Origin: Inia geoffrensis
Taxonomy: Eukaryota > Chordata > Mammalia > Artiodactyla > Iniidae
Reading direction: 5' to 3'
Assembly (NCBI GenBank): GCA_036417435.1
Contig: CM070903.1
Span: forward strand, 92,525,001 to 92,589,000
DNA length: 64,000 nucleotides
Below are positions 45,741 to 57,699 of this stretch, piece after piece. The notes below the pieces were generated by a model. That model was not told the origin of the DNA, ran no database searches, and saw nothing but the letters and a program-made list of their open reading frames with translations. The position numbers and the translations under genes were made by a program. Each line of letters starts with the position of its first letter. Positions within the stretch are counted from its first letter, which is position 1.

Positions 45741-48700
45741 ACTAACATTTGTGACTAAATGTAACAGACCTACTGCCCCAGTATTTACAAAATATCTCTC
45801 TGCTACATGCCATTTTCTAAATACTATGTTAAAGTATGGGTATTTTGAGTAATGCAAAATATTTAATACAGTAAAAAAAAAAATCTTTACCTTTCTACAA
45901 TGTATGTTCTATTAACTCAGTCTATATATGGGGATGAATTTACATATTATTTGCATTTTCTTAAAGGAGGTATGTAGTAAACATAACATTTCAAATATTA
46001 AAAAAACAAAAAAAAAGTTTATTGAAAAAGTTTACTACCCTGAAGAGTGGCTACTGAAATATGATTATTATTCTAAAATCCCTTAAGCCCCAGCTGAGCT
46101 ATGATTAATTAAGGTGGACAAATAAAAATGACCTAAAAGTTAATCCACTGAAATACATATGTTGGTAAAACACATATTTGCCTTTGATTCTTTCTTGTCC
46201 TTCATTCACCTAAAAAATAAAAAAGTCATTAATTTATTTCTTTCTCCTTTAAGTATTACTTAATTCCTAGTATATGGTTCAAACTATGCCTCCTCGAATA
46301 TTGAAGTAGTTAATAACTTAGACTCAGTAGAAAAAAAATTAAAGGAGAATTATGGATTGGATAACTCAGAGTGCTGACATAATTACCCACATTTAAAAAT
46401 GAGAAATTATTTCTTGTTCCTCTTACCTTAAGATCAATTACTGCTTTCTGTATTCTCAGGATCAAATTCATTCTATACTTTATCTTCTTAAATTAAACTA
46501 TGGCTCACACTGCTGGCTAACAGCTGGACAGTCACAGGAGTAGATTTAATCAGTTAACGATGTTCCCCCAACTCTAAGGGCAACTGGATTTACCATATCT
46601 GCCATCTTTCTTGTATTTTGTCCCAGTTCAGATTCAAAGCAAAGAGTCTCAGATCCTCAGACTGTGAAAGTGGCACCAGTATTGAGTAATCCACAATGAA
46701 TACCCACTGTGGCTGGTGTTATAATTTAGAGCTAGATGCCATTTTTCACTTAACAAAAAGGGAGGATTATTTTGGTCCAGTAGAATTTCATCATTCACAT
46801 TCTTTCGGGTTTACATCAGTAGTTATCAATCCTGCCAAAAATTCTCTATTTCAGTAATTATTTTCTTCCTATTTTCTTTTTCAACCATCCTCATTACATC
46901 AATAGCCTAAATCACAGTTAATTGAATGTGCTTCAGTATGAGTTTTTATATGCAGTGAACCAGAAATGTGTAATAGAGAAATTGGAATTAATAGTGTTTT
47001 ACTAATGCAAAGCAGAAAAGACAGCTGCAGGCGTTTCTGTAGTAGCATCTAAGCCATTCCACATACTTTGCTGATGCTTACACTGCTGTCATTACTCTGA
47101 TAGGATTGACTTAAAACTGAACCTTAATAAATAAATATATAACGTGCTTCATTTTACTTTCACTTAAAAATGTTCCAATATACAGCTCCAAAGGTAGTTT
47201 AAAGGAAACACAAAGGTTTAACAACCAAAAAAAGAATAAACAGTGATTTACACCTCATTAAGATATAAGGTATTCCACAAAAGTGCATTTTCCATACAAA
47301 TGAAAGTTGATCTTTTAAATCCTAAAACTGTTTTCCTAGTTAAAGACTTTAGCTTTATCCTGATTTAAATGAAGCCAGTATAGAAATGCACAACAGAAAG
47401 AACTCAACTTTACAGAAGGCCAGGACTTTGGAAAGAAAAGGCTGAGAAACAGGGTGTTGCAGAAGAAGTGGCCATAGGGTGGTGGTGAGGTGGGGGTGGG
47501 GGGAGAGGGGGTCATTTGAGCAGAGATTTGAAAACTCTATGGATTTTTAGATTTAAGGTTGGACAATAAGAACCCAAGAAATATAAAGTTCAAAAGGAAT
47601 GACAAGAAATTTTAAATTCTCTCCTTTTGTGACATTCTTGTTTCAAAGGGTAAAGAAAATTATTAATTATTCATGGTCTGTTGATAGAGTTTTATCATAT
47701 TCATGAAGAGTGATCTACATTCTCCACAAACGCACTACTAAAATGTAACAATCTGAGCTCAAAAGCAGTGAAATAAATGAAAGTGTCCGCTCAAGAATAT
47801 CCTAAGAATTTATAATAACAAAACAACAAAACAAGCTTTCACATCCATCTGGTCCATTGCTCATTAAGGTCACCACACAGAGGTGTTTTTATCACAAGTT
47901 GATTTCAAATGGGCAACAGTCCCATTAAAAACTTACAAAGGGCCCAACAAGAGAATGTGGAAAATTTACAGTTGGAATGAGTATTTCAGTGCTTTGCTCC
48001 CACCAACTTTTATAAAAATTATAAAATGAAAATGCATTATTAATTTAGCTATCATTCAACAAGTACTCATTGTGGGCCCCCTATATGCTAGGGTCTGAGA
48101 TTCAACAATTAGCAAATACTAAGCTGCAACTATTTTCAGCTACTTTTTCAAAGGGAGACAATGTGTTCACAAGCATTAAATTTTCAGAGTCCATCATACG
48201 TGACAATGCCAGATTTTTACACAGATGAGATTAAAATATTTATCATGTAAAATGAAAAATGTATATGTTAGTTCTCTGCAAGATAAGTGACCCAATCTAC
48301 ATTATTATAACAAAATACAATGAAATCAAATACAAGAAGATATATGTTAACATCAAGTATCAGGACTTTAATAATCAGACTAAAGTAAGGGCTGATATGC
48401 TACCCTATAAGCAATATGGGACAATTTTAAAATGTGGATTACCCATGGTTAGTAAGTGACACCACAGTAAAAAGGTTATATCTAAAAAATGTAACAAAAT
48501 GACTAAAAATTGCAGAGAATGTGATAAAGGCATAGTATCCAAAGTAGAAAAAAGCAATTTTGCCAGCCAAATCACTTTTGCTTAGGATCAAATAGCTGGT
48601 TCATAAATGCTATTTTATAAAGTGATTCATAACCAACATGAGGAAAAGCCCTTCTGCATTCCTGTTTCTTGTTTGCAGAAAAATGCTTTAGTCTCCTAGG

Positions 48701-48885
48701 CCTTTCCTGAGTTCCAAAGAGCAGACTTGAGCACTTACTAATTAGGGAAGTGAGGTAATAGGGAAACAAAGGAAAAGCAGTCAAGCAAGAAAAGTAATGA
48801 TAGCTTAAACAATAGTTCAAGGATAAAAGAGAGTCCTAGCTCCTCCTCAAGGGATATACGTAACAATCTGATGCATATCTTTGAG
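45741..48885. other. intronic sequence; one G-rich cluster, otherwise nothing
   Basis: About 3.1 kb without recognised repeats or exons. 47477-47511 is a G-rich cluster. 48040-48110 ('tcattcaacaagtactcattgtgggccccctatatgctagg') looks like a very old interspersed repeat end. Confidence 0.45.
47477..47511 (+). repeat. G-rich cluster, quadruplex-like
   Basis: GGG, a 12-nt GT-rich spacer, then GGGGG-T-GGGGGG-AGA-GGGGG. Four G-runs, one loop longer than usual. Confidence 0.75.
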
Positions 48886-48889
48886 TTGT

Positions 48890-49250
48890 TCTGCAGAACC
48901 TAAGACACCCACAACCCTATCCAGGTGCAGGATGGTGACAAAATGCTGACCACAGCATGCAGACCCCAGGCTGGTGGGAATCAGAAGGTGGATGATTGAG
49001 ATTCCCAAAACATCACCCAGTTACCTCATCACCAACCAATCAGAAGAAAGTCATGCATCCTGCAATCCTTACCCCAAATACTGCCTTTTGAAACCCTTCC
49101 CTGAAAGCCATTGAGGATTTCAGGTCTTCTGAGCATATGCTGCCTGTTCTCCTTGCAAATAAATGCTGTGGTGGGAGTATTCCTTCACCACAACCCAGTT
49201 TCAGTAGGTTGGTTTGGTTCAGAAACAACTGTAGCTTAAGATATAACATT
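48890..49250 (+). mobile_element. LTR-like retroviral fossil
   Basis: 'caccaaccaatcagaagaaag' (CCAAT-box-like, about 49031-49051) and further on 'tctccttgcaaataaatgctgtggtggg' with AATAAA at 49158-49163. The 'gtattccttcaccacaacccagtttcagtaggtt' ending is typical of an LTR U3-R-U5 arrangement. Family not assigned; no internal coding region adjoins. Confidence 0.6.
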
Positions 49251-49411
49251 CTTGAAAATGAAAGTAGCTCTTACTTAGGAATTCTATTCTGGTGATAACA
49301 GCTGACAATTTGTTTTGATGTACTAACATGGTTAAATAAAAAGTTAGGAGTACTATGTTGAACACTTAGTTTTCTGCCGGCTTTTTGCTGAAAACTTTTT
49401 TTTTTTTTTTA

Positions 49412-49645
49412 GAACAGAAGCCAGCAGATATTTCCTGCAAGGGCCACCTAGTAAATATTTTAGGTTTTGCCGGCCATATGGTCTCCATTGCAGCTACTCT
49501 TACCTGCTGTAGTAGCATAAAACAAAAAAACAAAAAACATAGACAATACCTATGTTCCCATGACTGTATTCTAATAAAAGTTTACTTGCAAAAACAGGCT
49601 GTGAGCTGGATTTGTCCCATGGCCAAAGTTTGCCAACTCCTGCTC
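49412..49645. mobile_element. hAT-Charlie-type DNA transposon fossil
   Basis: 'cctgcaagggccacctagtaaatattttaggttttgccggccatatggtctcc' and 'attctaataaaagtttacttgcaaaaacaggctgtgagctggatttgtcccatggccaaagtttgccaactcctg' match a common mammalian MER element of the hAT-Charlie group. Subfamily not certain. Confidence 0.65.
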
Positions 49646-50250
49646 TAGACCTCCTCTGTGGTCCTTTATGTAAGCCTGGATAGGGAATTATTCAAGAGCC
49701 CTGACAGCCATTCTGAATAATCTAATCCTGTTCCTCCCCCACTGCATCAGCCTACCTACTCCAGTCAGGAAAGGTAGCAGCTCATTCCCTGAAGTGTAGA
49801 GGATAAAGTCCTTCATTTCTCTTGGTAAGCCTCTGAGAAGCAATAGTAGGCCCGGTGTACATCCTCACTCAAATTCTTAACAGAATTTATTGCAATTATT
49901 TGTACTAGTCAGCATTTATGCTGGGAGCACATTCAAAATATATTGCGGAGATGTACAGAAAAAAAAAAACCCTAGTGGGACACTAGGAATAAATAAATCT
50001 TCCAAGAGGAAGATAGAAATATTAATCCTTTTGGACATTAAATCTAAGCTTCTTGTTGGTCAGAGTAAAAAGAAAAAACACAGGGTTATATTATTGACTT
50101 AAACAGGAGGGCACATCAGAGTTACTTGGAAAACTGTTTAAACATATACAAGCCTAAAACCAACTTGTCTGAGATCTGGTTTCAGAAGGCTGTGGTGAAA
50201 TCCAACTATGTTTTGAACCCTCAAGGTAAATTTCCTTCATGGTGTGTATA
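49646..50250. other. intronic sequence, nothing recognised
   Basis: No repeat or gene identified in this interval. Confidence 0.5.
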
Positions 50251-50259
50251 ATCTAGTGC

Positions 50260-50455
50260 ACAATTTCTTACAGGAGGTATTTTTGGAATTTTGGGTAGAA
50301 CAGCTTTTCCTCTTATGGGCCTGTCCCAACCAATGCAGAACGTATGATTTCTGCCCTTGGCCATTTAATACCTGTAGTGCCTCCTAGTCATTATGACAAT
50401 TGAAAATGCTCCTACATATTTCCAGTGGGATATAGGTTATGGGCTATTGATCTAA
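50260..50455 (-). mobile_element. MER20-like DNA transposon fossil, antisense
   Basis: The order 'tttttggaattttgggtagaacag...ttatgggcctgtcccaaccaatgcagaacgtatgatttctgcccttggcc...tgtagtgcctcctagtcattatgacaattgaaaatg' follows the reversed MER20 consensus (gggctgtcctgtgcattgtaggatg ... agcaccccctagttgtgacaacc). Confidence 0.58.
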
Positions 50456-50509
50456 TGAATACAAAGAGAAGTTAGTTATGGAGTGTGCTCAGAGAGCTAA
50501 TGGTAGATT

Positions 50510-51340
50510 TAATATTATAGTCAGGGAAGTGATACAGATATGATAAAGGTTTCTATGAGAGAACAAAGATCCCTAATTAGGCAGATAGGTTAAAGAAAAC
50601 TTCTTATGATAGCTAAGACTAAACTAAGTTTGAAAGTTTTTGGTCACTGGGAAAGTGCCTTCCAAAAAGAGGATACAGCATTAGCAAAGATACAAAAGTA
50701 AGACCAGCATGAGTTTGCATGAGGATTATAATCAATTAGATTTTGATTGATAAACAAGTATGAGGCAGAGAATGATGCATGGTAAGGTTGGAGAGGTCAA
50801 AATGGTCAGATTATGGAAGTCTTTGTATGACTGCTTTAGGACTTCAGATATTTGTCCTAAATGTGTTTGAGAATCATAGAAGAGTGTGTATGTGGGGAGG
50901 GGAGCTGTGGCGGGGGGGGTGGGATTGATGGATTTTCATCGAGGAAGCATATTGTCAGACTGTGCTTCTAGATAACACTCTGGAAGCCACACAGATGGTT
51001 ATGTGTGAATGAACGAGGACTAAGGCCAAGAAAAGCTATGGTAGAGGACAGGAAGGATTAAAGACATGTGGTTATAAGTTGCAAGCCTTGGTAGTTTTTT
51101 TTTTTATTAGGGCATGAAGCCAGTCTGAAGAATCAAGGGTGACACTGATTTCTAACTTGTGTAAGGAGGTGTATTGCTCTACTATTCAGGGAGGAAAAAA
51201 ATATAGAAGGAGCAAGGGCATGGGGATGAAATGAGTTCAGGTCTATCCATGTTGAGTCAACCTGCCTCTGAAACATCTAAATGGAGCTGTCCAGCCCTCA
51301 GTGGGTGGGACTGTGATGGACTACGCTGTTTGGCAGACTT
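50510..51340. mobile_element. ancient mammalian interspersed repeat, family not named
   Basis: The text 'gccttccaaaaagaggatacagcattagcaaagatacaaaagtaag', 'atggtcagattatggaagtctttgtatg', 'gacactgatttctaacttgtg' and 'cctctgaaacatctaaatggagctgtccag' is in the order of a widespread old mammalian repeat that I recognise but cannot name with confidence. Confidence 0.45.
50894..50923 (+). repeat. G-quadruplex-type motif
   Basis: GGGG-A-GGGG-(9 nt)-GGGGGGGG-T-GGG. Sufficient G-runs for a quadruplex on the plus strand, the template strand for NAALADL2. Confidence 0.75.
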
Positions 51341-51514
51341 GGTTGTAAAATCAAGACTAGTCCACTCCTTGATGAAGCGTTTAAAACTCCCCTTAAGCAT
51401 GCAGAGATTGCAAATGATCAGATAATTTATTTTCGTGAGATATTATCAATGACAGGATAGTCTATGGATCTAGTTTCTTGTTCCTGAATTTCTGAAAATA
51501 TATAATAATGTCAA

Positions 51515-51715
51515 CATTTACTAAACACTTATTCTGTGCCACAGACTCTTCTACATGACTACATATACTGTCTCATGCAGTCCTCACAGCAGCCCTATGA
51601 AGAAGGGTCTTTTATTACCTAGCCCCATTTGAAAGATGGGTAAACTGAAGCAGAGACGGTATCTTCTACCTTCTACTCAACCACACAGATATTAACAGGA
51701 AGCCATGTTAATCCA
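51515..51715 (-). mobile_element. MIR SINE fossil, antisense
   Basis: Well-preserved reversed MIR: 'tctcatgcagtcctcacagcagccctatgaagaagggtc', 'cctagccccatttgaaagatgggtaaactgaagcagaga'. Confidence 0.88.
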
Positions 51716-51969
51716 AGTAAACTTCAGAGGGTCTACCACACTAGTAACTCACATGCATGGCAGACCCTCTACTGATCCTAATATTTAAATCTCCTAAAAT
51801 ACTTTTTTCTGCCAGCCAAAGAGCAAACATCAGTGAACATTTCCAGTGCTCTTGACTATACTTCTTTAGGCATGGCCGTTAGAAATTTCTCTATAAAATT
51901 CTTTTCATAAATTGTCTTTGTTTCTAGTTCCACACAAATTTTTTTTTTTTTTGAAACCACAGACATTGG

Positions 51970-52115
51970 TTATCAATATGAGCTTTAGAATTAGACAGGC
52001 TTGGGTTTGAATCCTGGCTCAGCAACCTACAAGCTGTGTAAACTAGAATAGGCTGCCATCAGCCCTCAATGTGACAGATCCTATCTATAGGTAACTGTAA
52101 AGGTTATGTAGAAAG
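51970..52115 (+). mobile_element. MIR SINE fossil
   Basis: 'atgagctttagaattagacaggcttgggtttgaatcctggctcagcaacctacaagctgtgtaaac' is the tRNA-like head and core of MIR, including the B-box-like GGTTTGAATCC. Confidence 0.88.
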
Positions 52116-52544
52116 TCAAAATTCACCATGTTTTTCTTTTGTCTGGGTTGTTTGGGTGCCCTGAGTACCTTCTGCTCCACTTGTTGTGTTCTAGGTCTTT
52201 AGGGATTTCTCCAAGACACTATTCCCACACACCCCATCAAATTCCTTGGCTAACTTCATTTCCTTGGGTTCTTTTCCTCTTCCCTAGTACTTGTTGCAAA
52301 CTCCCTGCTCAGTGCACCTAGACTGAGCTGTTGGAGGTGCTCAGCCTGGGATGGTCTGGCCATGCCTTAGGGTAGCCCTTTTATGACCTCCTTTGGGTTC
52401 ATGAACTGAAGACCAAAGGCCAGTCAAGTCTAGCTCTGTGTACTGCTTCAGCTATCAGACCTGAGGTCACATGTTAAGTTGTTCAAGAAAATGTTCTACC
52501 CTGGAAAACTTATATATACTCAGGAAAAAGTTAGTTTGCTCATT
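52116..52544. other. intronic sequence, nothing recognised
   Basis: A short open frame at 52139-52321 has no family resemblance. Confidence 0.5.
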
Positions 52545-52715
52545 GTTTCCTATATTAATAGTGATGACAAAAGCTACTAATTACTAACTGCTTTCTATGT
52601 GACATGCAGTGGACTTTAAACAGAGTATGTTATTTAAATCTCAAAATAAATTTGTGGCAATATGTATCGTACACTCTATTCAGAAGGCATGATGAAGCTC
52701 AGAGCTGTGGCTAAA
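52545..52715 (-). mobile_element. MIR SINE fossil, antisense
   Basis: 'ctaactgctttctatgtgacatgcagtggactttaaacagagtatgttatttaaatctcaaaataaatttgtggcaatatg' follows the reversed MIR tail and core; diverged. Confidence 0.65.
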
Positions 52716-52829
52716 TACCTCTGGCTATCTGATGTCTGCTAGGAAGCTCTTCCTCTGCAATGCCCACCTATTTATAGAAACAGGCTCCACTCCAAAAAAT
52801 TTAACCAAATTTGAGTCTGGAAATGATTG

Positions 52830-52985
52830 TATCTTTGTATCTACTAGACTGAACACAATCACAAGGAGACTAAATTATTTCACAGTGGTAACCAAGTTCT
52901 CTTTATTTCTATAAACCTGGACTCTTGCACACAGCCTACCACTTTGATGATCAATGAACATTTGTTGAATGGATGACTGAACTAT
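52830..52985 (+). mobile_element. L2 3'-end fossil
   Basis: Ends 'acacagcctaccactttgatgatcaatgaacatttgttgaatggatgactgaa', the L2 tail pattern 'cagtgcctggcaca...gctcaataaatgtttgttgaatgaatga'. Confidence 0.65.
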
Positions 52986-54914
52986 CAGAATGAATCTGGT
53001 AAACCTAGAATTCTCCTGGGTGTCAAAAGAAGATTATTTAAGTCCCAACTCACAATCAGATGTCTGACCGTGTGTTTGCAGAGGCTCAATTTACCGTGTT
53101 CCATTGACAGATAGTAACAACTGGTAAAAGTAATCATTCATGGATCAAACTTTGGTTAAGTATTTTGTAGCTAGAATTTACCAAGATAAAATATGGCAGT
53201 CCAGAAAATCACTCTCCACACACAGATACCAAGTTTCTATCATTCAAAATACAGGTATATTTTAAAGGTGCCACAAAGGTAAATACTAGCTTACCTGCCC
53301 ATGACCTAAAATTATAAATCAGAGTAGTTCCTTGAAGACTTTAGGCAAGAAACCTGGGGCAGAATTCTTCATAATGCCTAAAAGTCATTTGCTGGGCTCT
53401 GCTTTTCATTTTTGTTAATTTTTTTTAAATTGATGTGGAAATTTGTGCCTAGTGGCAAACTCAGTATAGATAGCAAATAAGCCAAAGTCTGGTGCTTTTA
53501 TTCAAATGATAAAGGTATCGAAAGAAGAATATCTGATGGGGAAGAGAGAGGTAGGGTATTTCAATATGTGTGAATGAAGTCAATGCAAATTCTGTTGTTC
53601 AAATGGCATTCTCTGAATAATTCTGTAAAACTACCTGCAAGGCTAATATATAAAGTATATTGGAAACTAATAAGAGATTAAAAAGAATTTAGAAATTGTA
53701 TTTGCCTTGTGTGCATGGTAAATGAGCCATTATTAGTATACGTTCTTAAAACGTATAAATAACAATTATCCTCAGTCTTTAATCACTATGTCACATTTAC
53801 TACACTGGATAACTGCAGCTTGGGAATCCTGTTAGATGTTTTAAATGTGATTGTTTTCAGCAGTCATGGTTTGTGGGTTCCCTTTCCTCTCTTCACTATG
53901 TCACTGCATAAATGTCACTGCATTAATAGGTATCCTATCTCCATGAAATTCTATGAATACTCAGGACACTTCATTCCTTGAGAAGAAGTTCCTGTGTATC
54001 ACAGTTCCAAAGCAGCCTAAAATCATCATCATATTTCTCTGATATTTTAGATATATTATTTTATAAACCATTTAAACTTTCTCTTGTTTTAATTATTTCT
54101 AGCTTGAATAACAAATGTAACTCCAGGCATGGGTAGGTACCTATGAGTTGGAATGAATTCTTTAGTCAATTAATATTTACACTCACTTACAAAATTAGAC
54201 ATGTGATTTTAATTACTTGGTAAATCTTATCTTTAGGTAAATCAATATTGCAAGATAAACTCATTTATCATTCTTATTAGAAAAATATATACAAAATAAG
54301 TAATAAAACATAGCAAATGGGAAAAGTCTAATTTAGATCAAATCAACTGCTGCTTCAGTATGCTTGTATTTGAAAGAAATTACAAGCACTCAGTGAACGC
54401 TTAAAAGTTTAGGATTCAGAACAAATTGGTAGTTTCGTTTGGCTTTGAAACGAAATTCAAAGCCAAAATTATTTTCTACTCAATTACTGCTCAATTGACA
54501 TTCATATTGATAAACCAAATAAATACACTTACAATTTGCTTTCAGTCTAAAGGAAATAAGCAGCAGTGGAGAAATGGCAAAATAGTTCACTATAGTGATA
54601 ATATATATATACACATATATATATGCTTAAATATAACGTGCATATATGTAAGAATAAATAACATGGGAGGTATTGTCCAAAGAAATTTATATACTTTTAT
54701 AAATTTACATATTTTTTTCCAACAAAATTATTGTTTTGAGGAAATAATCATAGTGGTAGCGAAAAAGTTTAAGATCTATTATTCTTCATTAGAAGTGAGA
54801 CATATATTCAAGTTTCCTTTCACCAAGACAAGAAGATGTGGAGATCCTGGAACAGACTATGTGATTTAACACTGGCTACTCACCAGTTACAGTGAGATTT
54901 GCAAAACTTCATTT
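52986..54914. other. intronic sequence; TA microsatellite, otherwise nothing
   Basis: 54599-54626 holds a (TA)n/(CA) run. The 147-codon plus-strand frame at 54426-54869 passes through it, is dominated by Ile, Phe, Lys and Tyr, and is antisense to the gene; it is judged a chance frame in AT-rich DNA. 53405-53430 is T/A-rich. No repeat family recognised. Confidence 0.5.
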
Positions 54915-55445
54915 TAAATTATATTTTAAATAAATTTTATTGAGGTATAATTTCCATAATATAAAATTTACTAGTTTTTAAGTGTATATTTCAATGAGTT
55001 TTGACAAATACATATGCCTATGTATCCACTACCACTATCAAAGTAACAAATATTTCTATTGCTCCCAGGTATACAATATTTCCATTACCCCCAAACGTTT
55101 ATGCCCCTTTGCTGTCAATCCCCCAACCATCAATTTTGGCAACCACTGATCTACTTTCTGTCTCCATAGGTTAGATTTGTTTTCTCTAAATTGTGATGTA
55201 AAAGGAATCGTAGAGTGTGTACTCTTTCACATCTGTCTCCTTTTGCTCAGCTTAATATTTTTTAGATTCATTGTACTGTTGCTTATATTGACAGTTTATT
55301 CCTTGATTGTACAGTAATATCCCATTTTTTTCTGAACTCTATCCTCTGACCTATATGTATATCCTTACGATAGTACAAACTATTTGATTACCATAGTTTT
55401 ATCGAAATCTTGGAATCAGGTGGTACAAATACTTCAAACTCCAGT
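54915..55445 (-). mobile_element. old L1 3' region, antisense
   Basis: 'ttattgaggtataatttccataatataaaatttact', 'gagttttgacaaatacatatgcctatg', 'ggcaaccactgatctactttctgtctccat', 'tttgctcagcttaatattttttagattcat' are the reversed L1M 3' UTR. From about 55325, 'ctgacctatatgtatatccttacgatagtacaaac...ttgattaccatagttttat' is reversed ORF2, indicating an internal deletion. It is the clearest L1 in the same sense as NAALADL2. Confidence 0.85.
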
Positions 55446-56222
55446 TTATTTTCAATCTAATATATACTTATTTGAAACAATAGAATATCAGCTTATTCCT
55501 TAAAATCTAAAAATTTCACAGAGCAATTTGTGTTTTTAAAATAATGCATATTTAAAATAATGGATATTTATGAAAAGAAATGTCTAGAGATGTTCATTTT
55601 CTTGCTAATTATTACACAGCATGAGCAATTACAAATATAATTTTTAATATTAGAGATAGGGGCTAAAAATCTTACATAAACTCTATAAAAATTATGTCAC
55701 AATTTAGAAAAAGTCACAAGTGTAGTAATCTTTAAACATATTAATTTTTACGAGGTTTTCTACACTATCCATATTTTGTCATGCTTGATTTCAGGAGACC
55801 TCTAAATCAGCAGTTTTCTCTCTTCTGACCTCCTAAGTTGCCAGTTTTACCAAAATTAAATAGAAAAAGCTTCTTGGAAGACATCCAGAGTTCCAGTGTT
55901 TGATGAGAACAGGGTCCATAACTGATTTAGCTTGGCAAAAATACAATTTGGCAACCCCCAATAATACAATTATGCTACTAGACTATATCTAGGTTATATT
56001 CAAGAGTAATATGAATAATTTTAACTACCATGCACTATGGGAACTGACCAATCAGAATGGATTCTAAGCAAATGGCTTGGGTATACTGGAGTGTACTGAC
56101 TCAGTAGCCACTTGGATATCAATCTATAGAAACATCCCTGACTAAGGAGCAGCAAGGGAAACAATGGATAGATGGATGAAATGAAGAATCATGCCACGTT
56201 TCCACAAATATTTGAGATATCA
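55446..56222. other. intronic sequence, nothing recognised
   Basis: AT-rich non-coding interval. Confidence 0.55.
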
Positions 56223-56731
56223 TGACAGTTAATTTTATGTGTCAACTTAACTGGGCCAGAAAGTGCCCAGATGGTTGGTCAAACATAATTCTGGATATTT
56301 CTGTGAGGGTGTTTTTGGATAACAACATTTAAATGGGTAGATGAGTAAAACAAATTGCCTTCTCTACTGTGGGTGGGCCTCATCCAATAGTTGAAGGCCT
56401 GAACAGAACAAAAAGGCTGACCCTCCTCCTAGTAAGAGAATTGCTCCTGCCTGATAGCCTTTGAACTAGGGCTTTTTCCTGCCTTTGAAATCTAACTGAA
56501 ACATCGACTCCTCCTGGGTCTAAAATTTGCCAGCTTTGGGATTAGAACTATACCATTGGCTCTCCTGGGTCTCCAGCATGCCAACTCACATTGCAGGTCT
56601 TGGGACATAGTGACTTTCCAGTCTATATAATCATGTGGGCCAATTCCTTATAATAATTAAAAATGCACACACACACTTACACATTCTATATCCTATTGGT
56701 TCTGCTTTTCTAAAGAACCCTGACTAATACA
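56223..56731 (+). mobile_element. LTR-like mammalian interspersed repeat with TG...CA ends
   Basis: Starts TGACAGTTAATTTTATGTGTC and ends CCCTGACTAATACA. Landmarks are 'ggtgggcctcatccaatagttgaaggcctgaacagaac', 'aactgaaacatcgactcctcctgggtct' and 'gggccaattccttataataa'. It is a familiar solitary-LTR-type repeat whose exact name I cannot give. A CA microsatellite lies near its 3' end (56666-56677). Confidence 0.72.
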
Positions 56732-57311
56732 GGTGTCAAGATTCCAAGTGACAGAAAGTATAGAATGTCAGCAGATATGTAATTTCTACAATTGTGATGA
56801 AGATTTGGGGTTGATAGTAATGATTGATTAAATTCTAGAAATCTCACCCACTTCTTTACCTAAAATTAAGTACAGGAGTGGGTCATGTCTAAATCTTGGT
56901 GAGTAAAACATTAAAATTGGTTAACTGTCTGATGTATCATGAAATGTTCATATGATAATATAAACATGCAATGTTAATATTAAAATAAACAAATGGAGCT
57001 GGTTATCTAACCATGTCAGTAGCAACTTCTGTGGAAAATCTGAGGGACATGGACCAAATTTTTCTCCTTTCTTATACTCATTTGCCATGACAAAGACAGG
57101 TTTATTCAAACCACATTTACTGAGAATGCATTCTGTCTTAGACACTGTGCTAGTCATCTGGGATTCAAAGACAAATGTATCCACTTCATTCCTCAGAGAT
57201 CTTTTACTTCCTCCCTCTATCTAACCCGTAAGATAGGGAACGGCACTTCTAGATGTGGTAGGGCTTTGTGGGTGAGGCTTTAGTTTTAACAGCTCAGTTA
57301 CTTAAAGACAC
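56732..57311. other. intronic sequence, nothing recognised
   Basis: 57110-57190 ('tttattcaaaccacatttactgagaatgcattctgtcttagacactgtgctag') may be a very old repeat end; nothing else seen. Confidence 0.45.
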
Positions 57312-57600
57312 ATAGCACTGTGGGTAAAAGCATATGCTTTGGAGCCTAACAGCATGGCTCCAGCATGGGTTTGAATTCAAACTGTCGCAGTGACCATCAG
57401 CTGTGTGACTTTGGCAAGTTATGTCACCTCTTTGTGTCTCCGTTCCCTCTTTGTGTCTCTGTTCCCTCTAAGTACAGTGGAAGTAACTGTACCTTCCTCA
57501 CTGTGTTGTTAGGAAGGTTACTGAGGCAACACATTTAAAAGTATTTGTAACAGTGCCTGGTGTATAATACACACTTAAAAATTGTTCGCAGTTTTTACTG
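57312..57600 (+). mobile_element. MIR SINE fossil, near full length
   Basis: Starts 'agcactgtgggtaaaagcatatgctttggagcc', contains 'gggtttgaattcaaactg', 'cagctgtgtgactttggcaagttatgtcacctctttgtgtc', and ends 'acagtgcctggtgtataatacacacttaaaaattg'. A 19-bp unit is duplicated in its core. Confidence 0.9.
57427..57464 (+). repeat. 19-bp tandem duplication inside a MIR
   Basis: CCTCTTTGTGTCTCCGTTC at 57427-57445 and again at 57446-57464 with one change (C to T). Confidence 0.92.
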
Positions 57601-57699
57601 TCTGAGGTACCTAATGTTCTCTCTTGCTGATGTAGGTGTCATTGATGTCATTTTTGCACTCTGACAATACTTGAAATACTTATTCATTAAAAATTTTAA

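Noticed and set aside
54426..54869. 147-codon plus-strand open frame
   Set aside because: Residues are dominated by Ile, Phe, Lys, Tyr and Asn from AT-rich DNA, it crosses a TA microsatellite, has no domain and is antisense to the gene.
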